Shown here: in pieces, positions 56,222-64,000 of the stretch
How positions within the stretch are numbered: position 1 is the first letter of the stretch
How the letters are laid out: each line of letters starts with the position of its first letter
Source: Euglena gracilis
Taxonomy: Eukaryota > Euglenida > Euglenophyceae > Euglenales
NCBI GenBank assembly: GCA_039621445.1
Contig: CP154954.1
Span: 22,518,954-22,582,953 of the forward strand
Direction: 5' to 3'
DNA: 64,000 nt
Notes under the pieces: model-generated
Databases searched by the model: none
What the model was told of the DNA's origin: nothing
The model's input: the letters and a program-made list of their open reading frames with translations, nothing else
Position numbers and translations under genes: made by a program

Positions 56222-56954
56222 CAGGGTTTACCACCGGTTCGTGCTAGGGAGGGGGAAATCCGGTTCGTGATTGTTCGTCATTGTTCGTGATTGTTCGTGA
56301 TTATTTGTGATTGTTCGTGCTTCCAAAAAACCCCCCAGTTTTACGTTTTCCTTGGTGAAATAGGTGATTCATCTTGGACTTTGGCTTCTTGTGGCCTCTT
56401 TTAATCTAAATATTCAGGTCAATGGGGAAAGAATTGTTTATCCTTGGGGAAAGAAATTGTTTATCTACCCCCAATAAACATCTTGCTGACAATATGGCAA
56501 GTACAAAAATGGAGGACAAATCTCTATGACGACACACAAGACGGTTCCTAGAGGCTGAAATTCGATTGCTGCCCCCCCCCCAGTCCAAAGAACACCAAAA
56601 TGGCTAACGTGTCGGTCCCAGGATGCAATATGTCGCTTTGCATATGTCTTCTCGGCCCAGTGCACTGAAATATGGCAAACACTGTACCACATTTCCGAAC
56701 CCACCAAACTGAAAAAGGTGACAACAAGGGGGGGAAATCAAACAAGACAGGTATGACACCTGGGCAGCACGCTTTTGAGGAGTCATCTTGCCACCTCTCT
56801 TCCATGATCTTCTCTCTTTGGTTGATTGAACAACGCCGTCATTCTCAGAAGAAGACATTTCTTCAAAAGGTGACGAAAAAATCGGTTCGTGATTGTTCGC
56901 GATTGTTCGTGATTGTTCGTGATTGTTCGTGGCACAAACCGGTGAAAACCCCTG
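56222..56954. mobile_element. hAT-like element with GATTGTTCGT subterminal repeats
   Basis: Begins CAGGGTTTACCACCGGTTCG and ends CACAAACCGGTGAAAACCCCTG in inverse. ATCTTTG directly abuts both ends. Five GATTGTTCGT-type decamers lie just inside each end, in the same orientation at both. The interior has short frames of no recognised family. Confidence 0.7.
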
Positions 56955-58100
56955 ATCTTTGTTGGTACCTGGTTTCAATACCCTGAGGTTCTCTTCTCAT
57001 TTGACGCCTTTCAAAAGCGTTGGAATGTGAATGTTCAACGAATGCCAGTTTTTGGGGGGGTCTAAAGAAATTAGGCCAATGCCCTGTGCCTTTGGAAAGC
57101 ACTCCCCAGAGGAATTGTGTAAAAGACCCAGGGTTTGTTGGACATTGTTGGATCTCCACAGTCCACAGGGGTGTGAATTCAGCCAGAACTGCACGAAAAA
57201 TGGGTTTTGCTGAGGACAAAAAAAGCCCATTTTGGTTCAGAGAGAAGTTTGGCAATTCACAAGGTGGGAGGAAGTTTGAAAACCCCCAGAAACCCCCCCT
57301 GTATCAGCCCATGGCATTTTTCGAAAGAATGCGCTGGCAAAGCTGCCCACACAATCAAACGCAACAAAGGTTTGTTGTGGGCTTTGGGTGGGGAAACCCT
57401 CTAAGGGCTGGCGGAATTAACTCGCTGACAAAAAATTTGGCAAAAGGGGGGTGGACACCACCCGTTGGAAACTCCATAACTCCATAAGGGGGACAGTCCA
57501 AAAAGCTGGGCCGGGTGAAAATTTACCCATACATTTTCCGATCCCTCACGCTGGAACCCCCAGGGGTGTCTGGCCCTGGACCTGCCCACCCCTTTCCCAG
57601 TCTTCTGCGTTCGAAAGACATCTGGTTGGAGCATCCCTCCTTGTGTTGCCGCCACAAAATCACTTCCATGGACAGAAACTAATGAGCTCACACACAACGA
57701 AGGACAAAAAATACACCACTCTGGGCGATGGGAGCTTCCGCAGAGGGTGAGGCAATGCAGTCCTGTCAAGTGCTCCCAAACGGGTGAGAATCGGGGGCAC
57801 TGTGACCCACAAACGAAGCTGAACTTGGCAGGGAGGGGAAGGAAAGAAACGATCGCTGGGAGATGGGCGGAGGGGACTGGGTGAGCAGAGGGGGAGGCCG
57901 ATCGCAGGAGTCGGGGGCAAGGGTGGCGATCTCCGAGCGGGAGGTGGGGATGGGTCAGCCTTGTGGAGGCGCCTCACCCAGTCACCCGTGGCCCGGGAGG
58001 CGGTGGAGGAGCCACGGGGCCACTGGAGAGGAGGGACAGCGGGAAATACGTTGGATGTGCGAGCCAGGTCGAATGGCGGAGGGGGCGGATCAGGGACGGT

Positions 58101-58312
58101 CAGGGCAGAACGGGAAGGCCTGGTGGGGGGAGTCGACCCCCCACCCACCACAGCATTTTCACATATTTTTTTAACAAATCCACCTGGCGCCGAAGGTGCC
58201 GGGAAAATATTCTGGGGTCGAAAATTGGTGCTCCCGGAATTACGGGAGGTGGTGGGGGTGGTCGACCCCCCCCCACCACCCTGGCTGTTTGGCCAATTCC
58301 CGTTCTGCCCTG
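58101..58312. mobile_element. hAT-like MITE, CAGGGCAGAACGG family, exact 8-bp target duplication
   Basis: Begins CAGGGCAGAACGGGAAGGCC and ends TTCCCGTTCTGCCCTG; GGGACGGT flanks both sides (58093-58100 and 58313-58320). A GGCGCCGAAGGTGCC hairpin at about 58187 and GGTGCTCCCGGAA are shared with the long copy at 39.7-40.3 kb. Confidence 0.85.
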
Positions 58313-58635
58313 GGGACGGTGGTCATGGGCTGGGATCGGAAATGAAAGAGAGTATTGGCTGGGGAGGTTGACGGCATTTGCAATCCTCAGGGACAGGAAA
58401 TGTGTGGCTCGCCCTTTTCTGTTTGCCTTGCTGGCTTGGAGGGGGAGGTCAGTGTCATGCAGGATCACGGTGCCTGTGGGGCATCGCTGGATGGAGGCAG
58501 AACCCTCTTCAACAAGGCAGTGCATTGGACGCTGTTGCAAACACGTGCACACCCACACCCACACCCACACTCACAGCTATGTCAACCCACCCACCCACCG
58601 AGCCACCCACGCATAAACAGACACAGAAAACAGAC

Positions 58636-58637
58636 AT

Positions 58638-58669
<32 letters not shown>
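58636..58669. repeat. (CA)n microsatellite
   Basis: About 16 CA units directly downstream (3' on the minus strand) of the PP2C exon. Confidence 0.95.
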
Positions 58670-58670
<1 letters not shown>

Positions 58671-58684
58671 CCAGAAAACCATAC

Positions 58685-58934
58685 CTACATTGGGCCCAAA
58701 CCAACCCCTCCTGAACTTGGAGCTCTGGAGGGGCCTGGGAGCCCCGGCGAAGCACAGCAGCACCACCGACACGTTCTCGCCGCAGGAGCGGGCGGCGGCC
58801 TCCATCAGCAGCGCGTGGGCGACCACGAGGGGGTCCTCGATGAGGAGGTAGTCCGACTGCTGCTCGACGGGGAGGAGGGGCGGTTTGTGGCCGAAGGAGC
58901 CGTCCTTGCTGCTGTCCTTCAGCTCCTTCAGGTC
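58685..58934 (-). CDS. PP2C-type protein phosphatase, C-terminal-region exon
   Basis: A 250-nt minus-strand exon with strong G/C third positions, after acceptor cgctgccccag and ending at a GTATGG donor. It reads DLKELKDSSKDGSFGHKPPL, then VAHALLMEAAARSCGENVSV, then VLLCFAG. The string AL..AA..R...ENVSVVLLCF matches the last conserved motif of PP2C (PPM) Ser/Thr phosphatases (usually A...A..RGS.DNVTV.VV.F), in which the Asp of DN is a metal ligand. Here the position is Glu-Asn (GENVSVV), so the ligand is changed from Asp to Glu if the alignment is right. Only this exon is seen. Upstream exons should lie to the right; the hAT-like gene at 59.3-60.7 kb would sit in an intron or beyond the 5' end. 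Confidence 0.65.
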
Positions 58935-59261
58935 CTGGGGGCAGCGGGGCTGGCTGGGGTTGGCTGGGGCGGCACGGGAACAGGCACCTATGGTCACTTC
59001 CCATTTTGGTGCTCTGGTCGGCCCTGGTCGGCCCTGGTCGGCAAATAGTCGGCCATAGGTGGGGGTATCCGTCACAGAAAAAAATGTGAAGGGATGCAAT
59101 GATTTTCTGAATTGTCTCGCCAAGATCAAAAGGAAGTGCCCCATAAGCTGAGCCATCAGAGCACAAAACAAAAATGCAAAGGTCAATGTGCGGCTCTTCA
59201 CGCAGAGATGTCATACAAGCTCTTGTTCATGTAAATAAAGGCTAAAGAGGTGAGCGTCGTA

Positions 59262-59600
59262 TCAGACATATTCAAACGATCCGATGTTTGAATGGCAAAA
59301 AAGCTGGTATGAAAAACAATTTTTGACGGTATCGAAAAATTCAATCATTTGCATCCTCATTCGTACCAGCCTTTTGTGTGACCGAGCAGTGAGAAATATC
59401 GCTCTATTTGAGCAGATGAACGTGGGGCCTGCAGATGGGCCATGGCAACAGGTGCAAGCGTGGGAAAATAAGCGATGCGGAACCAAACCATTGCTCACGA
59501 CCCAAATGTTGGAACCACAATGGCCCCCTTCTCACCAGCGGTGATTCTGCCACACGTTCCAAAAGAATGGCTGACCCCACTTTGGCAAGAGATGCACAAC
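59262..59600 (-). pseudogene. hAT transposase C-terminal dimerisation region, frameshifted
   Basis: On the minus strand, after an acceptor (gcccatctgcag) at 59429, the frame reads APRSSAQIERYFSLLGHTK. This is the hAT C-terminal dimerisation motif (P-x-SSA-x-x-ER-x-FS-x-x-G). At AAAAGG the continuation RLVRMRMQMIEFFDTVKNCF lies in another frame, so a 1-nt indel or a short intron separates them. It ends at TGA (59262-59264). Just upstream (about 59549-59680) another frame reads PSLVWNEMWGGCASLAKVGS, ending at a GTGAGA donor; SLAKVGSAILL is what normally precedes the dimerisation motif. The zinc-finger and N-terminal parts of the same gene are at 60.18-60.74 kb. Confidence 0.55.
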
Positions 59601-60031
59601 CACCCCACATTTCATTCCAAACCAACGAAGGAATGGTAAGTTTGTGACATCCACCAGCTGATGTGACCAGCTGTGGAAGATGGTGGAGGTTGTTGGGAAA
59701 GCAGAGTGATATAACGTTCCCACTCTGTGGCATTAACCAGCGGAACGCGCTCACACATCACCTTCGTGGGTGACATCCTGCTTGTCTGCAAATGCGACTT
59801 TGACGTGCATGGTCAAAAATATCCCAATCATTTCAATTTGACGTTGCACCATGACACAATGCATTTCATTTTGGTGCACAGGTCAGAAAGTCCTTCCAGT
59901 GTGATGAGCCGGAGTGTTTGGGTGTCAAAAAAACGTGCATGGTTGGACAAAAGGCAAGGAGAGCTTTCGCAGTGTTGATGTCCGAGCCCTTCACGGTTTT
60001 CACCAAGATGTTGTCCATCTTGTCAACGATC

Positions 60032-60122
60032 GCCTACAATGCAAACATAATGAGCGAGGGGAAAATGGCTTTGGCCTTGGATAAACCAGGACCTTTCATG
60101 ATGTCCCTGAGCTTATGAACGC
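60032..60122 (-). pseudogene. hAT transposase, internal fragment
   Basis: After the acceptor acatgtgtccacag the minus strand reads VHKLRDIMKGPGLSKAKAIF, then PSLIMFAL, ending at a TAG that is itself part of a possible acceptor (gcattgtag) before AIVDKMDNILVKTVKGSDIN. The short intron to the preceding block would be about 60 nt. Phase does not match the preceding block, so the copy is either decayed or spliced differently from my reading. Confidence 0.35.
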
Positions 60123-60183
60123 CTGTGGACACATACAAACAAGGACATCACACAAGAATGAATGTTATGCCATCGGTCATTAC

Positions 60184-60515
60184 GTGGGGTACGTGGGTCC
60201 CTCGTAGGTTGATAGGATCGGGAATTTGAACCTCTTCACCATCCAGCCGGACATATTTCTCAAAGAACTTTCTCAGCAACGTTTTTTCACCATTGTCCTT
60301 TGCTTTTAATAATTTTTCAAGAGGAATATTTGCGGCAGCGAATGCAGCAACCAAATCTTTCTTGAATTGCTCCTCCTTGTTTCCTTTGGAAACAAAATGG
60401 TCCAGAGTCCCTTTAGTCTTTTCTGGGGGGTCTCGATAGCCTCTGTGAGCGGCTTTGCTTCCAAAGCACTTTGAACCTTGAGGGAAAATTGACCAAATTG
60501 TATTTTTTTGCACAC
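60184..60515 (-). pseudogene. hAT transposase, N-terminal conserved block
   Basis: A minus-strand frame reads KGTLDHFVSKGNKEEQFKKD, LVAAFAAANIPLEKLLKAKD and EEVQIPDPINLRGTHVPHV, ending at a GTAATG donor. The pattern LD.FV......F..DLV.AF..ANIPLEKL....L..FF.KYV......P....LR is the conserved block after the BED finger in hAT transposases of the CGGBP1-like type. Codons are A/T-ending, unlike the G/C-biased host exons, consistent with a mobile origin. The frame is not continuous with the zinc-finger frame just upstream; either a short intron (acceptor tccctcaag) or a frameshift in the run of seven A's explains this. Confidence 0.6.
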
Positions 60516-60523
60516 AATAGCAC

Positions 60524-60744
60524 CTGAATGATGATGTTTTGTAAAACCGAATTCACAGCGACTTGAGAAACAGGAGCAGGCATTGATTCTTCACGATCCT
60601 TCCGTTTTTTTACCTTCTTGGAGTGTTCACTCTCCAAAAATGGTCTGTCTGGCCCAATTCCTTTGCAATATCCATAGCAATGCTGCTTCAAAGCGCTTGT
60701 TGTGGGTACATACGACCTTGCGCAAACGGTGCAATAAACTTTGC
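60524..60744 (-). pseudogene. hAT transposase, BED-like zinc-finger exon
   Basis: After acceptor ctctgtgtag the minus strand reads KVYCTVCARSYVPTTSALKQ, then HCYGYCKGIG. The C-x2-C ... L-x-x-H spacing is that of BED-type zinc fingers, the usual DNA-binding module at the start of hAT transposases. A Lys/Arg-rich linker (SKKVKKRKDREE) follows, and the block ends IIIQ at a GTGCTA donor. It is contiguous with the N-terminal block at 60.18-60.51 kb. No start codon was found; the true 5' exon should lie right of 60744. Confidence 0.55.
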
Positions 60745-61149
60745 CTACACAGAGAAGCAGACAAGAAACAAGAGCGTTACCTTTGGCTCACCTGGATCAT
60801 TGCTGTCCGCTTCAATGCCGACCATCCCATCTGCCTCCGCCCAAGCGCCCATTGGGCCACAGTCCGTGTGGAGGCATGATTCTTCGCCATTGGCAAAAGC
60901 TGGAGAACAAAGACAAACAAAAGTGATCCAGTGCCTTGCAAAGCCCAGGCGGCCCAGAGGGAAAGCTTCCTTCATCCATTCCCCTTCGGCCGGCCAACCA
61001 CATGCAAGTCGGCCCTGGTCGGCCCTGGTCGGAACCCCCACCTACGGGGGTCCTGAAAATCATAGTTGCCCGTGGTCGGCCCTGGTCGGCCCTGGTCGGA
61101 CGTAGGGGCCTGCACGGGAAGGTCTGGGGGTGGGGTCAAAACCTTTGGG

Positions 61150-61235
61150 TGTCTGGTCACACGGGACCTTCCAGACCTTCCAGACCTGTGTGACCTCACA
61201 CGGGTCTGGAAGGTCCTGTGAGACCCGTGTGACAT
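61150..61235. repeat. Imperfect hairpin, GTCACACGGG / GACCCGTGTGAC
   Basis: GGTCACACGGGACCTTCCAG pairs with GGTCTGGAAGGTCC and ACCCGTGTGAC further right; CTTCCAGACC is tandemly repeated at the left. Confidence 0.55.
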
Positions 61236-61975
61236 CCACCAGGCTCCCGCTGGTACCTTCTCTCTGGCCTGTGGCCCAGCCAGCCGGTTGAACTCCCCCC
61301 CGTGGGGGGGCTTTTGAAAGCACTTGCTTGCGAACCAAATGACAAACAATGCACAGGGGTTGTGAAAAGCAGACCCTTTTGCAGGGGGAGGGGGGGTCAA
61401 ACAGGAATGGGAAGCCTTGAGGGGGGGGGGGGAGGGTCCGGACCCCCCCATCCTCCCTCGAAACTGAAGGAGGCTGTGAAAATTTGGTTTTGCGAACCGG
61501 TCGCAAAGTCCGGATACAAGGCCAAAAGAAGTCAAAAATCCCTGATTCTTCGTGGAAAATAAATCCAAAAAATACACATTTTTGAATTTTTTGAACACTT
61601 TTTGTGTGGAAAACACCAAAATGTCAAAAAAAATGTGCAACTGCTCAAAAATGAGGGAAAGGGGCATTTGTTGCTCCTTTTTCAGTGAGTAGCGCCAGAA
61701 GAAAAAACTTTGCTATTTTTGCAACCTGCCGAGGGGGGGGGTCCGGACCCTCCCAACATCTGGGGGGGGGGGGGGGCAGATCCACCCACCACCTTAGTCC
61801 CCAGGGGAGGGGGGGCTCCGGACCCCCCCCCTGCCACCTACCTCAAAACCAAAGGGCTTCCCATCTATCCCTGGGGTCAAATGTGCAATGTGGATTTTTC
61901 CGTTGAGGCTCTGGCATATCGCACCAGTCCTCTTCTGACTGCTCTCCTTTCACATCACCTTGCAGAGTTGGTGTA

Positions 61976-62205
61976 CAGGGTTTTTTTTTAAGACCAGAGG
62001 GTCCCCCCCCCACCAACCCGCTGGGGGGTCCTGGTGGGGTCCTGGGGTCACTTTTCCCCAAAAATGGCCAAAAAATCGCGAAAAATGCTAAAAATAGCAC
62101 GGCACCAAAAAGTATCCCCCCTGGGGGAACCTCCCCCGGGGGAGGGGGCTCAGCCGGACCCAACCACCCCCCCCCCTGGGGGTCTAAGACTAAAAAAAAC
62201 CCCTG
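61976..62205. mobile_element. hAT-like MITE, TTTTAAGACC family
   Basis: Begins CAGGGTTTTTTTTTAAGACC, ends CTAAAAAAAACCCCTG; flanks TTGGTGTA and TTGGTGAT match at 6 of 8. Core AAAAATGCTAAAAATAGCAC, with the GGCGCC hairpin mostly lost. Confidence 0.7.
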
Positions 62206-63479
62206 TTGGTGATTCAGCCCCCCCCCTCTGGCCTCCATTGAGGGAAGTTGTCTCAATGCCAGTGCCCCCCCCCAATTATGAACACCATTCTGCCCCCCCC
62301 CCCCAGCTCACCAACCCCTGCCCGCCCTGGGGGCTGAACGGCAATCAGAAACCCCATGAGCGTACTGCCATACACACATGGCTGCTTGGGATAACACATT
62401 GGCAAAATGTGTGGGATCAGGAAAATAAAAATCAACACTTATGAATGGGTGATGCGAAAGATTTTGTGGGAACTCTGCTGAGTTGCTGCCGGGGGGGGGG
62501 GGGAGTGGTGACTGGATCCCCCCAGGGGGTCCGGTTTTAGAAGGCAGTTGTTCTCAAGGCTGTCGCAACAATAAGAAGGGGGGCAGTCCAAAATTTCTTT
62601 TGAAATTGTGGAAAATTTGTGGAAATTTGGGGGAAAAACAAGAAAAATTGATATTGGGAGTGTACACATTTCTGCTGGAGGGGCTTTCGCCTCCTCCTCT
62701 GGTTTTTTTCATTTTGCAACATTAGTGTAAGCTTTGCTTTCTCACCCCCCCCAGAAAACACACATGATTTTTTACCATGTCACAGCATTCGTTGGCTGAA
62801 AAACCCAAAAAAGGAAAAAAAGAAATTGACGAAAAGTTCAGGTCAGAATGTGGAATATGTCTATGTGGAATTTGTCAAGTCGAAATTATTTCTGGGCAGA
62901 AATTAAAAAAAAAACCTTAAAAATGCTAAAAACTAAATGCCAAAATTTGCAAACTTTGGAAAACTTGCAACCAAGTGACAAAAAAGGCACCTGGGTTGGA
63001 ACATGAAACATTCAAGGAATGGCCGGATGAAAGGAGGGAATCAAAGGAGGAAAAGAAAAATTAAATTTTGGAAAAATTGTAAAAATTTGCTGAAAATGGC
63101 GGAATTTGCAGAAAATTGCGAAATCTGCGAAAAATAACCCCTGCAGGGTCCCATGGCTAGAAAAGGGGGGGGGAGACGGGTGTTGGGGTCACCTGACCAG
63201 AACCCAAAAACGGGAGTAAAAGCATGACTCCAGCTGGGTTAGGATTTGTCGACCAAAATTTTAAAACCTCAAAAACCTTCAAAAAATGCCACTTTGGCCA
63301 TTTTAACCCATTTTCAACTTTCAAAGTTGCGACGAGACTTTATCAGTCCAGCCCAGGCGAAGCCGGCGAAGCCAGGCCCAACTGTATTTCTACTGACCCC
63401 CCCCTCCAGGGGGAGGTCCGCAGCCCAGCAGGGAGGTGCTAACTGGGGAGGTGCAAGCTGGAACGCCCCCCCCCCCGAC
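62206..63479. other. No recognisable gene
   Basis: AT-rich with C and G tracts at about 62.30, 62.49 and 63.17 kb. Confidence 0.4.
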
Positions 63480-63796
63480 TAGGAGAGTGAGGAACCAATT
63501 TGGCCTCGAGGGCCAGGGCAGCCGAGCCGAAGGGCAGGAGGGGGACCCTTGGGGAAGAGCCCCGCTGGCCGGCCGTGGAGGGAGTCGGACCGCACGCGCT
63601 GCATGGGGGCGTCGGGGGGCGCCGGGCACGCCGGGGGGTCCGGCATGGGCGGGCACTGCGGCGGCAGCGTTGGGGCCGGAGGGCGGCCGGGGGGGGGGGA
63701 GGGCGGGGGGGGGGAGGGGGACGAAGGGACGGCGGCCGAACAACGGCAGAGCCCCTGTCCCCCCGGGGGGGGAGGGGGCAAACAGCCACAGTGCAC
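63480..63796 (-). other. GC-rich island, possible exon, Pro-rich
   Basis: On the minus strand a Pro-rich run is followed by DAPMQRVRSDSLHGRPAGLF (about 63555-63614) with strong G/C third positions. The plus strand is Gly/Arg-rich and open as well. A minus-strand exon upstream of the PP2C exon would be in the right place for the phosphatase gene, but nothing phosphatase-like is visible. Confidence 0.3.
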
Positions 63797-64000
63797 ACAG
63801 GGGGAGGGGGGCTGTCAAACAGAGTTCAGGGCGGCTTCCAGGGGACAGAACATCCAGGTTCAGCTCACAAGACAACGTTGGCTTCACCTACATGCCTGCC
63901 CCCCACCAATCAATTGCCCTTGATATTTGGCATCAGTGGACCTAATTGCCTGTACCGTTTGACTGCAAACGGTTATCTTTGAGAATTAATATATAAAAAA

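Larger units (their letters stand above)
59053..61046. mobile_element. Candidate boundaries of the hAT element carrying the transposase
   Basis: CATAGGTGGGGGTA at 59053 and AACCCCCACCTACG ending at 61046 are inverted with two mismatches and enclose all the hAT-like coding blocks. Direct clusters of GGTCGGCCCT lie just outside, at 59019-59042 and at 61010-61032 and 61072-61098. No 8-bp duplication is visible at these points, so the boundaries are tentative. Confidence 0.4.

Noticed and set aside
56265-56935. CRISPR-like array of GATTGTTCGT repeats
   Set aside because: Ten-base units with no spacers, inside a TIR-bounded element, in a eukaryotic context.
57020-57487. 155-codon plus-strand frame
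   Set aside because: No motif, no codon bias, and overlapping frames of similar quality on the other strand.

Overview
This window looks like nuclear DNA of a microbial eukaryote, probably a flagellated alga or other protist. The evidence is that coding sequence occurs only as short exons with strong G/C third-position bias, bounded by AG acceptors and GTGCG, GTATG or similar donors. There are no operon-like ORFs and no rRNA or tRNA genes that I can recognise. The DNA between exons is AT-rich and crowded with homopolymer G/C tracts, microsatellites and small transposons. I cannot place the lineage from sequence alone.

Left third (about 2.9-19.8 kb), minus strand: a chain of at least twelve small exons. 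The downstream exons encode a basic, coiled-coil-leaning protein with repeated F/W-x-P motifs (WKPQIS, YPFSPALDKRS, HFRPTAGPS) and a VFHKLH..G motif. This is the pattern of the large F-x-P-x-IS proteins of flagellates. The upstream exons (16.9-19.8 kb) carry a DDGRSDELVLRLGDD segment resembling the N-terminal motif of the same kind of protein. A stop codon overlapping AATAAA at 16995-17000 may separate two neighbouring genes. GC-rich stretches at 20.3, 23.8-24.0 and 22.6 kb may hold further exons.

Middle (20-58 kb): mostly mobile DNA. Several families of short non-autonomous DNA transposons can be delimited by eye. Elements with CAGG...CCTG ends have 8-bp target duplications, four sites being exact (hAT type). 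Elements bounded by TA have C-tract or CTGTCATAGG ends (Tc1/mariner-like or similar). A compound foldback lies at 23.16-25.46 kb. A tiny hairpin, GGCGC(C)-TTC-(G)GCGCC, recurs inside otherwise different families. A degenerate hAT-transposase-like segment lies at 40.7-41.5 kb. An AT-rich island (52.5-54.1 kb) has unidentified ORFs broken by a tandem pair of hAT-like elements.

Right end (58-64 kb), minus strand: an exon with the C-terminal signature of a PP2C-type protein phosphatase (58.7-58.9 kb), then a degenerate hAT transposase with a BED-like zinc finger and the C-terminal dimerisation motif (59.26-60.74 kb), which may be inserted near or within the phosphatase gene. A Pro-rich GC island at 63.5-63.8 kb is a possible further exon.

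Long stretches without recognisable genes are described individually below. All functional calls rest on motif recognition by eye; no searches were run.
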